DNA of 64,000 nucleotides from the NCBI RefSeq assembly GCF_016765675.1, contig NZ_JAESWB010000233.1, positions 115,988 to 179,987 on the forward strand. The letters are read 5' to 3'. Below the pieces are notes generated by a model. That model saw only the letters and a list, made by a program, of their open reading frames with translations. It made no database searches and was not told where the DNA came from. Each line of letters begins with the position of its first letter. Positions within the stretch are counted from its first letter, which is position 1. Position numbers and translations under genes: made by a program. This DNA is from Neobacillus paridis (GTDB lineage: Bacteria; Bacillota; Bacilli; Bacillales; Cytobacillaceae). Positions 52,336 to 60,065 of this stretch are shown here, in pieces.

Positions 52336-52612
52336 CGGAATATAACCATGGGATCCCAACCCGGTCACCTTTTTTCAGCGATTTGACACCGTCGCCAACT
52401 TCTACCACAACTCCTACGCCTTCATGCCCTGGAATTAATGGGAGTTTTGGTTTTACTGGCCAATCTCCATGTGCCGCGTGAAGGTCGGTATGACAGACGC
52501 CGCAGGCTTCAATTTTCACCAGCACTTCGCCATACTCCAAGTTTGGTTTTGGTACTTCTTTAATCTCCAAATTCTTCTTGAACTCATTAACAACTGCTGC
52601 TTTCATTTTCAT
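52334..52612 (-). pseudogene. adhA: zinc alcohol dehydrogenase (AdhA-type), N-terminal third
   Basis: The ATG (52612) lies behind AGGGGGAA. The 93 native residues are [22 protein letters not shown] and [68 protein letters not shown]. They include the catalytic-zinc Cys in CGVCHTDLH and the GHEGVG His-Glu. Where the structural-zinc Cys cluster should follow (SACGxCxYC), the frame instead enters the iron-type ADH stub on the other strand and ends soon after. Confidence 0.88.
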
Positions 52613-52702
52613 TCCCCCTTGTTTTGTTCGTACGCTTTCCTATAATGCAAGTACCATACCAACTTTAAGAAGATTAGAAATATTGGGAAAAATAATTAAA
52701 AC

Positions 52703-52753
52703 TTGGCCTCTTCCGCCGAAATTTTGGCTGAATGTTCCAAACTATTGGCTGAA
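52703..52753. promoter_or_regulatory. three direct repeats at 21-bp spacing upstream of the first DUF485-symporter operon
   Basis: TTGGCCTCT (52703), TTGGCTGAA (52724) and TTGGCTGAA (52745) are spaced exactly 21 bp, that is 9-bp repeats with 12-bp spacers. Read on the other strand the unit is TTCAGCCAA. This spacing is the known geometry of LytTR-type binding sites. Confidence 0.55.
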
Positions 52754-52946
52754 ATAGCCGATAAATCTACGACTTCGATATTTTAAAGATATTAATAGAA
52801 GGATCTTTCATGGCGGTATGAAATCGTCACAACCATAGTTGCTCCACTCGAAGAATTCTTTTTCCTCTTTACATCCTGTTAGAGCTTCGTTATATTCAAA
52901 ATATAGGGAATTTACTGAAAAAGTATTGCGGCTTGGGGGGATTGGC

Positions 52947-53222
52947 ATGGAAGAGCAGATCCGGATACTTATGGAACGGAAAAAAAAATTCCTGATCAAT
53001 AGTCTCATTTTCTTGTTCGTCTTTTATTTTGGTCTGCCTTTTTCTTTAACTTTCTTTCCCGAATGGATGAATCGGTCCACCTATTTCAATGGATTAACAT
53101 GGGGCTGGATTTTTGCTTTTGCTCAAATCCCGATGACTTGGATTTTGGGAAGTGTTTACGCACATAAGGCTAACGATTTAGACAGGCTGCAAGAAGAAAT
53201 GAAGCAAGGGGGGAGAATGTGA
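52947..53222 (+). CDS. DUF485 small membrane protein (symporter partner)
   Basis: A 91-residue protein with two helices, from ATG 52947, five bases after GGGGGGA; the frame extends upstream but has no ribosome site there. The DUF485 core is visible: LMERKKKFLINSLIFLFVFYFGLPFSLTFFPEWMN, then GLTWGWIFAFAQIPMTWILGSVYAHKANDLDRLQEEMKQ. DUF485 proteins are encoded next to acetate-type sodium/solute symporters (as YjcH is with ActP). The stop overlaps the symporter start (ATGTGA), so the two are translationally coupled. Confidence 0.93.
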   Translation: MEEQIRILMERKKKFLINSLIFLFVFYFGLPFSLTFFPEWMNRSTYFNGLTWGWIFAFAQIPMTWILGSVYAHKANDLDRLQEEMKQGGRM

Positions 53223-54766
53223 ATCTTACCTATTTTACGTTTTTCATTTGTATCATTGTATGCACCCTCATTATTACATACTGGGCGGCAAAGCGAAGTA
53301 AGACAACGAACCGCTTTTATACGGCTGCGGGGAGCTTAACAGGTTTTCAAAATGGATTGGCAATCTCCGGTGATTATATCAGTGCTGCCTCTTTTTTGGG
53401 AGTCGTCGGCACCATTGCGATTAATGGATATGATGGTTTCTTGTATTCTGTCGGCTTTTTGGTGTCTTATTTGGTTGTGATGTTTTTAATCGCCGAACCG
53501 GTTCACCATCTTGGAAAATATTCGCTGGCGGATGTCGTCTGTTACCGGTTTAATCGTAACAGCATCCGCTCTGTTATGGCGTTTGGGACTTTATTAATCT
53601 CATTTCTTTATATGATTCCGCAATTAGTTGCTTCCGGTTTGTTGCTCCGTTTACTGCTTAATATTGATTATTCGATTTCTGTTGTCGTGATTGGCGGCCT
53701 GATGACGATTTATGTGGTGTTTGGCGGGATGATTGCCACCTCATGGGTGCAAATAGTCAAAACGGTCGTTCTCCTATCTGGAACCTTCCTGCTATCCCTG
53801 ATCGTGTTATCGCGTTTTCATTGGAGTCCTTCTGCCGTCATGACCGAAATCATCCAGCAAACGCCGCTCCGTGAGCAATTTTTTATCCCTGGACAGCTGC
53901 TCAACAGCCCGGTAGAATTAGTTTCCCTGCAGCTTGCCTTATTGCTTGGAACAGCCGGCCTGCCGCATATTCTGATTCGGTTTTTTACCGTGAAAAATAC
54001 GAAGGAAGTGCGTCGGTCACTCCTTAGTGCTACATGGATCATCGGGATTTTTTATTTGATTACGCTGGTCCTCGGGTTTGGGGCCATTGCCTTAATCGGT
54101 TATCAAAAATTGGTAGCAGCGGACCCCACCGGAAATTTGGCAGCCCCATTAATGGCCAAGGAACTTGGCGGGGACTTTCTCTTAGCGTTTATTTCGGCGA
54201 TTGCCTTTACCACGATCGTAGCCGTTGTTGCAGGATTGGTGATTTCCGCGACAACCGCTTTTTCACATGATATCTATCATCATATTATGAAAAAAGGGAC
54301 AACCTCAGAGGAGGACCAGCTGCGTGCGGCAAGATGGTCGGCCCTGGGAATTGGCTTGATTTCTACGATATTTGCGTTACGGATGGAAAATATGAATGTG
54401 ACTTTTTTGGTGTCATTAACCTTTACAGTTGCTGCTTCTAGTAATTTTCCGGTACTTTTATTAACAATCTATTGGAAACGGTTTAATCAAACAGGGGCAA
54501 TCGTGGGGATGGTGACCGGAATGATTGTATCGCTGGCCTGTTTAATTTTAGGACCCCATATTATGAATCCGAACGGTGGCTGGATTACCAGTAAACCGCT
54601 CTTTCCGTTATATAATCCTGGTATTGTTGCCATCCCTGTTGGTTTTTTTAGTGCGATCATTGCTAGTCTAATTTTTCAAAAATCATCCCAGTCGGCGGAT
54701 GAAGAAATGGCACCATTTTTTATTAAAGCACAAACGGGAATTGATATGAGGGGTAAAAGCATGTGA
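53219..54766 (+). CDS. sodium:solute symporter, ActP-like (monocarboxylate/acetate type)
   Basis: A 515-residue symporter of the SSS family with about 13 helices, starting at GTG 53219. Hallmarks are SKTTNRFYTAAGSLTGFQNGLAISGDYISAASFLGVVG in helices 1-2, PQLVASGLLLRLLL, GGMIATSWVQIVKTVVLL, GLPHILIRFFTVKNTKEVRRS and FISAIAFTTIVAVVAGLVISATTAFSHDIYHH. It is about 50-60 percent similar by eye to the second symporter at 57734. ActP-type carriers take up acetate, pyruvate or other short monocarboxylates with Na+ or H+. It is translationally coupled to DUF485 upstream and to the sensor kinase downstream. Confidence 0.93.
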   Translation: MNLTYFTFFICIIVCTLIITYWAAKRSKTTNRFYTAAGSLTGFQNGLAISGDYISAASFLGVVGTIAINGYDGFLYSVGFLVSYLVVMFLIAEPVHHLGKYSLADVVCYRFNRNSIRSVMAFGTLLISFLYMIPQLVASGLLLRLLLNIDYSISVVVIGGLMTIYVVFGGMIATSWVQIVKTVVLLSGTFLLSLIVLSRFHWSPSAVMTEIIQQTPLREQFFIPGQLLNSPVELVSLQLALLLGTAGLPHILIRFFTVKNTKEVRRSLLSATWIIGIFYLITLVLGFGAIALIGYQKLVAADPTGNLAAPLMAKELGGDFLLAFISAIAFTTIVAVVAGLVISATTAFSHDIYHHIMKKGTTSEEDQLRAARWSALGIGLISTIFALRMENMNVTFLVSLTFTVAASSNFPVLLLTIYWKRFNQTGAIVGMVTGMIVSLACLILGPHIMNPNGGWITSKPLFPLYNPGIVAIPVGFFSAIIASLIFQKSSQSADEEMAPFFIKAQTGIDMRGKSM

Positions 54767-56517
54767 AAGAAATGACGATACTTTTATTTGAACGCCTTGG
54801 TTTATTATTGATTATTGCCTTTGTCCTGACCAGGTTTCCAGGCTTTAAAACATTGTTAAACCGAGAATTTAACCTGAAGATGTCACTTGTTCATGCGGGC
54901 GTTTTTGGTTTGTTCGGAATCGCCGGCACGATGGCAGGCGTGGTGATCGATGGGGAATCGGTCAGTCATTTTGCCTTTGTCATGACGGCAGTTGAAAAAG
55001 ACCAATTAGTGGTAAGTTTAAGTCTTGTCGCGGTTGTGATTGCCGGGCTCCTCGGCGGTCCGATTGTTGGTACGGGGGCCGGGCTGGTTGCCGGAATTCA
55101 TTTATTGTTTTTGGGCGGGGTGGGCTGGCTGGCCAATGGTTTGGTCAATCCATTAACCGGTCTGCTGGCGGGATTGACGGCCCGTTTTTTTTCTCAGGAG
55201 CGGGTTATTTCGCCGTTAAAAGCGTTATTTATTGGTGTTTTTCCGCCCATTTTGCAGATGCATCTTTTGCTTATTTTGCAACCGGTGGGGAGTGACATTA
55301 TCGATAAAATCGGCTTGCCGCTCGTGTTGTCCAATAGTCTGGCGATTGCCATTTTTACCGCGATGATTGCGATTGTCCTCAAGGAGCAGGAGAATGAAGC
55401 GGCGCAGGCAACGAGGCAGGCATTAACCATTGCGGAAGAGGCACTGCCATTTTTAAAAAAGCATCACTCTAAAGAAATGGCTGCCGGGCTTAGTAATCTA
55501 TTAAGAGAGCGGTTAAAGCTTGCGGCCGTGTCGGTAGCGAATAAACAGGAAGTATTGGCCTACACCGGAATAGGTGATGACCATCACCAACCGGGTCAGC
55601 CCGTGGGTCTTTCGCTTGCCCATGAAGCGATGGAGACAAAGGAGATGAAAGTAGCCACGACCCGTTCGCAAATTGAATGTTCTCATAAGAGCTGTCCATT
55701 TGAAGCGGCGATTATGATCCCCATTACAGAAGCAAATGATGTGATCTGGCTGATCACCTTTTATTTCCGAAAAGCCCATCATATCCGCCCTGTTGAGCTT
55801 GTTTTAGCACAAGGTTTGGGGCAATTACTTTCCAACCAGCTGAACGTGTTAGCTGCGCAAAGCTTGAAGCTTCATATTCGTGATGCGGAACTGCGAAATC
55901 TTCAAGCCCAAATTAACCCTCATTTTCTCTTTAATACATTACATTTGATTGCTACTTTATTTCGCGAAGATCCAAAAAAAGCCCGTCACATCACCGTCCA
56001 GCTGGCACAATATATGCGCTTTAATCTAAAGCTGGTGTCCAATCCGCTCGTACCGCTGGAAAAAGAGTGTGATCATGTCAATGCCTATATGGAAATTATC
56101 CAAGCAAGATTTACCAATCAGCTGAAGATTGTTTTTCGGTGTCCGGAAACCATTCCGAATGTATTTATACCGCCGTCGACGATCCAGCCGCTGGTTGAAA
56201 ATTGCATTCAGCATGGGCTTCGCAATATTGCCAGCGATGGAAAAGTAGAGGTCATGATTCAACAAGAGGACGGCCGCTTGCGCGTGATCGTCCGCGATAA
56301 TGGCTGCGGCTTTCCACCAGAGCTGCTAAACGAGGTGACGAATAAACCACTGAATGAACACCAAAATAGTGGGATGGGTTTATTCAATGTTAATCAGCGT
56401 TTAATCAGTTTATTGGGTGAAGAGGCGAAACTTCACGTAGGTAATCTTGCTTCAGGAGGAAGTGAGGTTTCGTTTCAAATTCCAATGGAAGATCCAAACC
56501 TAAAAGGGGGGTTTTAA
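54763..56517 (+). CDS. LytS-type sensor histidine kinase
   Basis: A 584-residue membrane kinase whose start overlaps the symporter stop by 4 bp. The N-terminal 5TM-LYT sensor has LVHAGVFGLFGIAGTMAGVVIDGE, VVIAGLLGGPIVGTGAGLVAGIHL and FFSQERVISPLKALFIGVFPPILQMHLLL. A GAF-like domain follows (about 225-370, with CSHKSCPFEAAIMIPI). The His kinase box is LQAQINPHFLFNTLHLIATLF with His387, and the ATP site is QPLVENCIQHGL...DNGCGFP...GMGLFNVNQRL. LytS relatives such as BtsS sense pyruvate, which fits the flanking monocarboxylate carriers. The response regulator gene starts 1 bp downstream. Confidence 0.95.
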   Translation: MKEMTILLFERLGLLLIIAFVLTRFPGFKTLLNREFNLKMSLVHAGVFGLFGIAGTMAGVVIDGESVSHFAFVMTAVEKDQLVVSLSLVAVVIAGLLGGPIVGTGAGLVAGIHLLFLGGVGWLANGLVNPLTGLLAGLTARFFSQERVISPLKALFIGVFPPILQMHLLLILQPVGSDIIDKIGLPLVLSNSLAIAIFTAMIAIVLKEQENEAAQATRQALTIAEEALPFLKKHHSKEMAAGLSNLLRERLKLAAVSVANKQEVLAYTGIGDDHHQPGQPVGLSLAHEAMETKEMKVATTRSQIECSHKSCPFEAAIMIPITEANDVIWLITFYFRKAHHIRPVELVLAQGLGQLLSNQLNVLAAQSLKLHIRDAELRNLQAQINPHFLFNTLHLIATLFREDPKKARHITVQLAQYMRFNLKLVSNPLVPLEKECDHVNAYMEIIQARFTNQLKIVFRCPETIPNVFIPPSTIQPLVENCIQHGLRNIASDGKVEVMIQQEDGRLRVIVRDNGCGFPPELLNEVTNKPLNEHQNSGMGLFNVNQRLISLLGEEAKLHVGNLASGGSEVSFQIPMEDPNLKGGF

Positions 56518-56518
56518 G

Positions 56519-57283
56519 GTGAAAATTCATGCGATGATTGCCGAAGATGAGCTAATGGCGAGAAAAGAATTATTCTATTTGTTATCGCAGGAAGAGGATG
56601 TGGAACTATGCCCAAGTGCGGAAACGGGGGAGCAGCTGCTCGAATTATGCAGCGAATACGAACCGGATGTTATTTTTCTTGATATCCAGATGCCCGGTAT
56701 ATCCGGGATTGAGGCAGCGGGAAAGCTGATTGATCAAGCCGTTCATTATCCGCCATTATTTATTTTTACAACAGCCTATGATGAGTACGCGATTGCGGCC
56801 TTTGACCTGGAAGCAGTTGACTATCTGTTAAAACCGTTTGATGAGCTGCGTTTTCAAAAAGCAATGAAACGCCTGCGAAACCAGTTAAGGCAGCGGGAAC
56901 GGAAGCTAATGGAACCCTATGTTTCCAATCCGAAATCTTCCGGGCCGGTGAAATTACTGATTGATGATGGAGAGCGGACGGTTGTTATTTCACCGGATAT
57001 GATTTATTTTGCGATGCCGCACAAGCGGATACTGGAAATTCATACAAAAGACAGAGTGATTATGAGTCGAATGACGCTGCAGGACTTGGAAAAAAAGCTT
57101 GTAGGGTTTCCCTTTTTCCGCACCCATCGCAGCTATCTAGTAAACTTGAATTATATTAAGGAAATCACTCCATGGTTTAATGGTACGAGCAATATCACAC
57201 TCAAAGATATGGAGCACATCCAGATTCCGGTCAGCCGGACAGCACGGAAAATGCTGTTTCAAATGTTTGAAAATAACCATTAA
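56519..57283 (+). CDS. LytTR family response regulator
   Basis: A 254-residue regulator, the partner of the LytS-type kinase. The receiver has the acidic pair at 9-11, phospho-acceptor Asp55 in IFLDIQMPGISG and Lys in YLLKPFDELRF. The LytTR DNA-binding domain (about 150-250) contains MIYFAMPHKRILEIHTKDRVIMSRMTLQDLEKKL, FFRTHRSYLVNLNYIKEITPWFNGTSNITLKD and IPVSRTARKMLFQMF. The start is GTG 56519 behind AAAAGGGGGG. LytTR regulators bind 9-bp direct repeats with 12-13 bp spacing, and exactly such arrays occur before both symporter modules. The first repeat of the downstream array overlaps this gene's stop codon. Confidence 0.95.
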   Translation: MKIHAMIAEDELMARKELFYLLSQEEDVELCPSAETGEQLLELCSEYEPDVIFLDIQMPGISGIEAAGKLIDQAVHYPPLFIFTTAYDEYAIAAFDLEAVDYLLKPFDELRFQKAMKRLRNQLRQRERKLMEPYVSNPKSSGPVKLLIDDGERTVVISPDMIYFAMPHKRILEIHTKDRVIMSRMTLQDLEKKLVGFPFFRTHRSYLVNLNYIKEITPWFNGTSNITLKDMEHIQIPVSRTARKMLFQMFENNH

Positions 57284-57326
57284 TCCCGAATACCAAACCA
57301 TTTATGCATTTATATCGACCATTCAA
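57276..57326. promoter_or_regulatory. LytTR-type direct repeat array upstream of the second DUF485-symporter operon
   Basis: ACCATTAAT (57276), ACCATTTAT (57297) and ACCATTCAA (57318), each 9 bp, exactly 21 bp apart. Apart from A for G at position 4, the units follow the LytTR consensus [TA][AC][CA]GTTN[AG][TG] closely. The array ends 32 bp before a good -10 that has no -35, the layout of an activator-dependent promoter. Confidence 0.75.
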
Positions 57327-57358
57327 ACAAAAACCCCCGCAAGATAATTGAAAATTCA

Positions 57359-57381
57359 TATAATTTAGGTAAGCGCTTACA
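57359..57381 (+). promoter_or_regulatory. activator-type promoter -10 and overlapping cre site
   Basis: TATAAT at 57359-57364 lacks a recognisable -35 (CCCGCA at the expected place). The palindrome GTAAGCGCTTAC lies at 57369-57380; the full site AGGTAAGCGCTTACA (57367-57381) matches the CcpA cre consensus WTGNAANCGNWNNCW with one mismatch and would cover the transcription start. Confidence 0.65.
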
Positions 57382-57407
57382 GCGACAAACAAAGGAGGAT
57401 GATTTAT

Positions 57408-57734
57408 TTGAATGGTCAAAATCAGAAAGTCGATTATGTCCAAGTGGAACAAAGTGAACAGTTTCAGCAATTCATGACAAAAAGAAAGAAATTTATCTTG
57501 CCTTACACCATCTTTTTTCTCGTATTCTACTTTTTACTTCCAATCTGCACTTCTTATACTTCTTTTCTTAATACACCGGCAATAGGTGATATTTCCTGGG
57601 TATGGCTCTTTGCTTTTGCACAATTTGTGATGACATTTGTGTTATCAATTGTTTATGTCAAAAAAGCTGGTGCACTGGATCAAGAAGCAGAACTCATCAT
57701 TAAAAATCAAATTCAAAAAGGAGGAGCCGCCTAA
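57408..57734 (+). CDS. DUF485 small membrane protein (second copy)
   Basis: A 108-residue two-helix protein. AAGGAGG at 57392-57398 points to TTG 57408 as the start, since ATG 57399 touches the ribosome site. The core reads FQQFMTKRKKFILPYTIFFLVFYFLLPICTSYTSFLN and ISWVWLFAFAQFVMTFVLSIVYVKKAGALDQEAELI, parallel to the first copy at 52947. Its stop overlaps the ATG of the symporter by one base. It is the first gene of a transcript that appears to be activated through the LytTR repeats and repressed through cre. Confidence 0.93.
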   Translation: MNGQNQKVDYVQVEQSEQFQQFMTKRKKFILPYTIFFLVFYFLLPICTSYTSFLNTPAIGDISWVWLFAFAQFVMTFVLSIVYVKKAGALDQEAELIIKNQIQKGGAA

Positions 57735-59269
57735 TGAATATCACGGTTATTGCTCTCTTCCTGGCCATTGTTTTATTAACCCTTGTGATCACGTACTGGG
57801 CTGCTAAAAATACAAAAACAACCGGCGACTTTTATACCGCAGGCGGCGGTTTAACCGGGTTCCAAAATGGAATTGCGATTTCCGGTGACTATTTGTCCGC
57901 AGCCTCGTTTTTAGGTATTGCCGGTGCCATTGCCTTAAATGGCTTTGACGGGTTTTTTTACAGCATTGGGTTTTTGATTGCCTATTTGGTTGTGATGTTT
58001 TTAGTGGCTGAGCCGTTACGAAATTTAGGTAAATATACACTGGCCGATATGATCAATGCTCGCTTTGATGCCAAGAAGGTAAGGGGAGCTGCTGCCCTAA
58101 GTACGATTACGATTGTTATTTTTTATATGATTGCCCAGCTTGTCGGCGCGGGTGCACTGATTCAATTGTTATTTGGAATTAAGTATTGGATTGCCGTATT
58201 AATCGTTGGTGTGATGATGACGATTTACGTTTTATTTGGCGGAATGATTGCCACCAGCTGGGTGCAAATTGTCAAAGCGGTTCTATTGATGGCTGGAATG
58301 ATTATTATGACCTTCCTTGTTTTATGGAAGTTTCATTTTAATATCGGGGAGATGTTTACATCCGTAAAATCGGCTACCAGTCATGGTGCCGCCTATCTTA
58401 AACCCGGCATTCAATATAAAGACGGCCTTGGAACGATTTCTCTGATGGTTGCCTTGGTACTGGGAACTTCCGGTTTGCCGCATATTCTGATGCGCTTTTT
58501 CACCGTAAAGGATGCAAAAACAGCAAGAAGTTCCGTTATCACTGCAACCTGGACGATTGGTATTTTCTATATTCTAACCCTTTTCCTCGGTTTCGGGGCC
58601 GCGGCATTTGTCGGTCAAACCAAGATTTTAGAGGCAAACCCTGGAGGGAATATGGCAGCGCCGCTGCTGGCTGAGGCGATCGGTGGGGAATTACTGTTTG
58701 CGTTTATTTCTGCGGTTGCGTTTGCGACGATTTTAGCCGTTGTTGCCGGGCTTGTTTTATCAGGCGCATCAGCCTTTGCTCATGATTTATATGCGCAAAT
58801 TATTAAAAAAGGAAAGGTAACTGAGCGTCAGCAAATGATGGCTGCCCGTAATGCTTCTTTGGCAGTGTCCGTCCTTTCAATTATTTTGGCCTTGGGTGCC
58901 CAAAAGCTAAATGTAGCCTTCCTCGTTTCCTTAGCATTTTGTATCGCGGCAAGCGCGAATTTACCGGTGATCCTTTATACTGTTTATTGGAAGCGATTTA
59001 ATACAGCCGGGGCGATTACCGCCATTTTAGCAGGACTGATCTCGGCACTTGTCTTGGTTGCCCTAAGCCCAAGCGTTATGTCTCCGGTCCCTGGTGCTGC
59101 CTTAATTACCGGTGAGCCGATCTTCCCATGGGCCAACCCGGCATTAATCTCGGTACCACTCGGCTTTTTAGGCGGATATATCGGAACCATTTTATCGAAG
59201 GAATCAGATCCTGTCAGATATGCGGAAGTAAAGGTAAAAGCAAATATTGGCTATAATGAACAATCGTGA
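57734..59269 (+). CDS. sodium:solute symporter, ActP-like (second copy)
   Basis: A 511-residue SSS carrier with the same landmarks as the copy at 53219: TKTTGDFYTAGGGLTGFQNGIAISGDYLSAASFLGIAG, GKYTLADMINARFDAKKVRGAAALS, GGMIATSWVQIVKAVLLMAG, GLPHILMRFFTVKDAKTARSS and FISAVAFATILAVVAGLVLSGASAFAHDLYAQ. It is closer to the widespread CstA/ActP acetate permeases of Bacillus than the first copy, judging from the LADMINARFDAKKVRG segment. It is coupled to DUF485. Its transcript probably runs through the 52-bp repeats to the terminator at 59505. Confidence 0.94.
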   Translation: MNITVIALFLAIVLLTLVITYWAAKNTKTTGDFYTAGGGLTGFQNGIAISGDYLSAASFLGIAGAIALNGFDGFFYSIGFLIAYLVVMFLVAEPLRNLGKYTLADMINARFDAKKVRGAAALSTITIVIFYMIAQLVGAGALIQLLFGIKYWIAVLIVGVMMTIYVLFGGMIATSWVQIVKAVLLMAGMIIMTFLVLWKFHFNIGEMFTSVKSATSHGAAYLKPGIQYKDGLGTISLMVALVLGTSGLPHILMRFFTVKDAKTARSSVITATWTIGIFYILTLFLGFGAAAFVGQTKILEANPGGNMAAPLLAEAIGGELLFAFISAVAFATILAVVAGLVLSGASAFAHDLYAQIIKKGKVTERQQMMAARNASLAVSVLSIILALGAQKLNVAFLVSLAFCIAASANLPVILYTVYWKRFNTAGAITAILAGLISALVLVALSPSVMSPVPGAALITGEPIFPWANPALISVPLGFLGGYIGTILSKESDPVRYAEVKVKANIGYNEQS

Positions 59270-59323
59270 TCTGAATAGGATATGAATGGCCATTTTATGG
59301 AACCATAAAAATTTTATCAGTGG

Positions 59324-59490
59324 GGTTCTACTTGCTCGTAAAGTGCTGGTTCTAAAGCACTCGGTGAAGTAGCCGGGCTCTACTTGCCCGAAATGGCTGG
59401 TGCTCAAGCGTTCGGTCAACTAGTCCGGTTCTTACTGACTGAAATGGATAGATTCATAAGCGTTGGGTAAACTAGACTGGTTCTACCTCC
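59324..59490. repeat. degenerate tandem repeat, unit about 52 bp
   Basis: GGTTCTACTTGC (59324), GGCTCTACTTGC (59376), GGTTCTTACTGAC (59427) and GGTTCTACC (59479) mark unit starts 51-52 bp apart. Units also share AAGC-x-TCGGT-x-AACTAG. It lies in the 3' region of the symporter transcript, before its terminator. Confidence 0.8.
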
Positions 59491-59504
59491 CGTTAATACG
59501 TGGT

Positions 59505-59548
59505 AAAGCAGATGGAAAAAACGGTGATTTTTCTCCATCTGCTTTTTT
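59505..59548. terminator. rho-independent terminator of the second symporter operon
   Basis: AAAGCAGATGGA (59505-59516) and TCCATCTGCTTT (59534-59545), then TTT. Confidence 0.88.
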
Positions 59549-59770
59549 AGTTTTTTCTCTGTGATACACGGACTGCTAGGCGAAATAATTGTGCTAAGCG
59601 GTTTTGCAATTAAAAGTTGCGTGTTAAGAATAGGTTCCTTAAAATATGTATCAAAGTAATAATTTCGGAATTTCCTATATTATGTTAAAGTAATCTTAAA
59701 TTTTTCGTAAACGACTCAGAACTAAGTTTTATGGAAAGGAAAAGAAAAATTAAGAAGGCGGTTGTGGACG

Positions 59771-59956
59771 ATGAGTTCAATAAATGAAGTATGTTCGAAG
59801 TGTGGGAGTAGCGAGTTTACCGAAGCAACAGACTATATGCCTGTAAAACCGAATAAAATGTCACTTAAAGGTTCCAACAAAATTTATACATTTTGCTTAC
59901 ATTGTGGTGAAGTTCATTCCATTCGCATTGAAGATGTTACTATATTTAAAAAATAA
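59771..59956 (+). CDS. small zinc-ribbon protein
   Basis: A 61-residue protein with two CxxC knuckles, CSKCGSSEF near the N-terminus and CLHCGEVHS near the C-terminus, forming a zinc ribbon around a basic loop (PVKPNKMSLKGSNKIYT). The ATG at 59771 lies 12 bases after AAGAAGG, and TTG 59762 lies 3 bases from it, so the exact start is uncertain. It resembles the many small transcription-factor-like zinc ribbons of Bacilli with no assigned function. It is a single gene upstream of amj, with a 109-bp gap. Confidence 0.72.
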   Translation: MSSINEVCSKCGSSEFTEATDYMPVKPNKMSLKGSNKIYTFCLHCGEVHSIRIEDVTIFKK

Positions 59957-60065
59957 TTCATTAACATGCGCCAATCACCTGTTGCAAGCTAAAATAACTT
60001 AAAATAATTACCATGAGCCGATCTACGATTTTAATCATGCTTTTTTATAAATGGGAGGAAAGACT

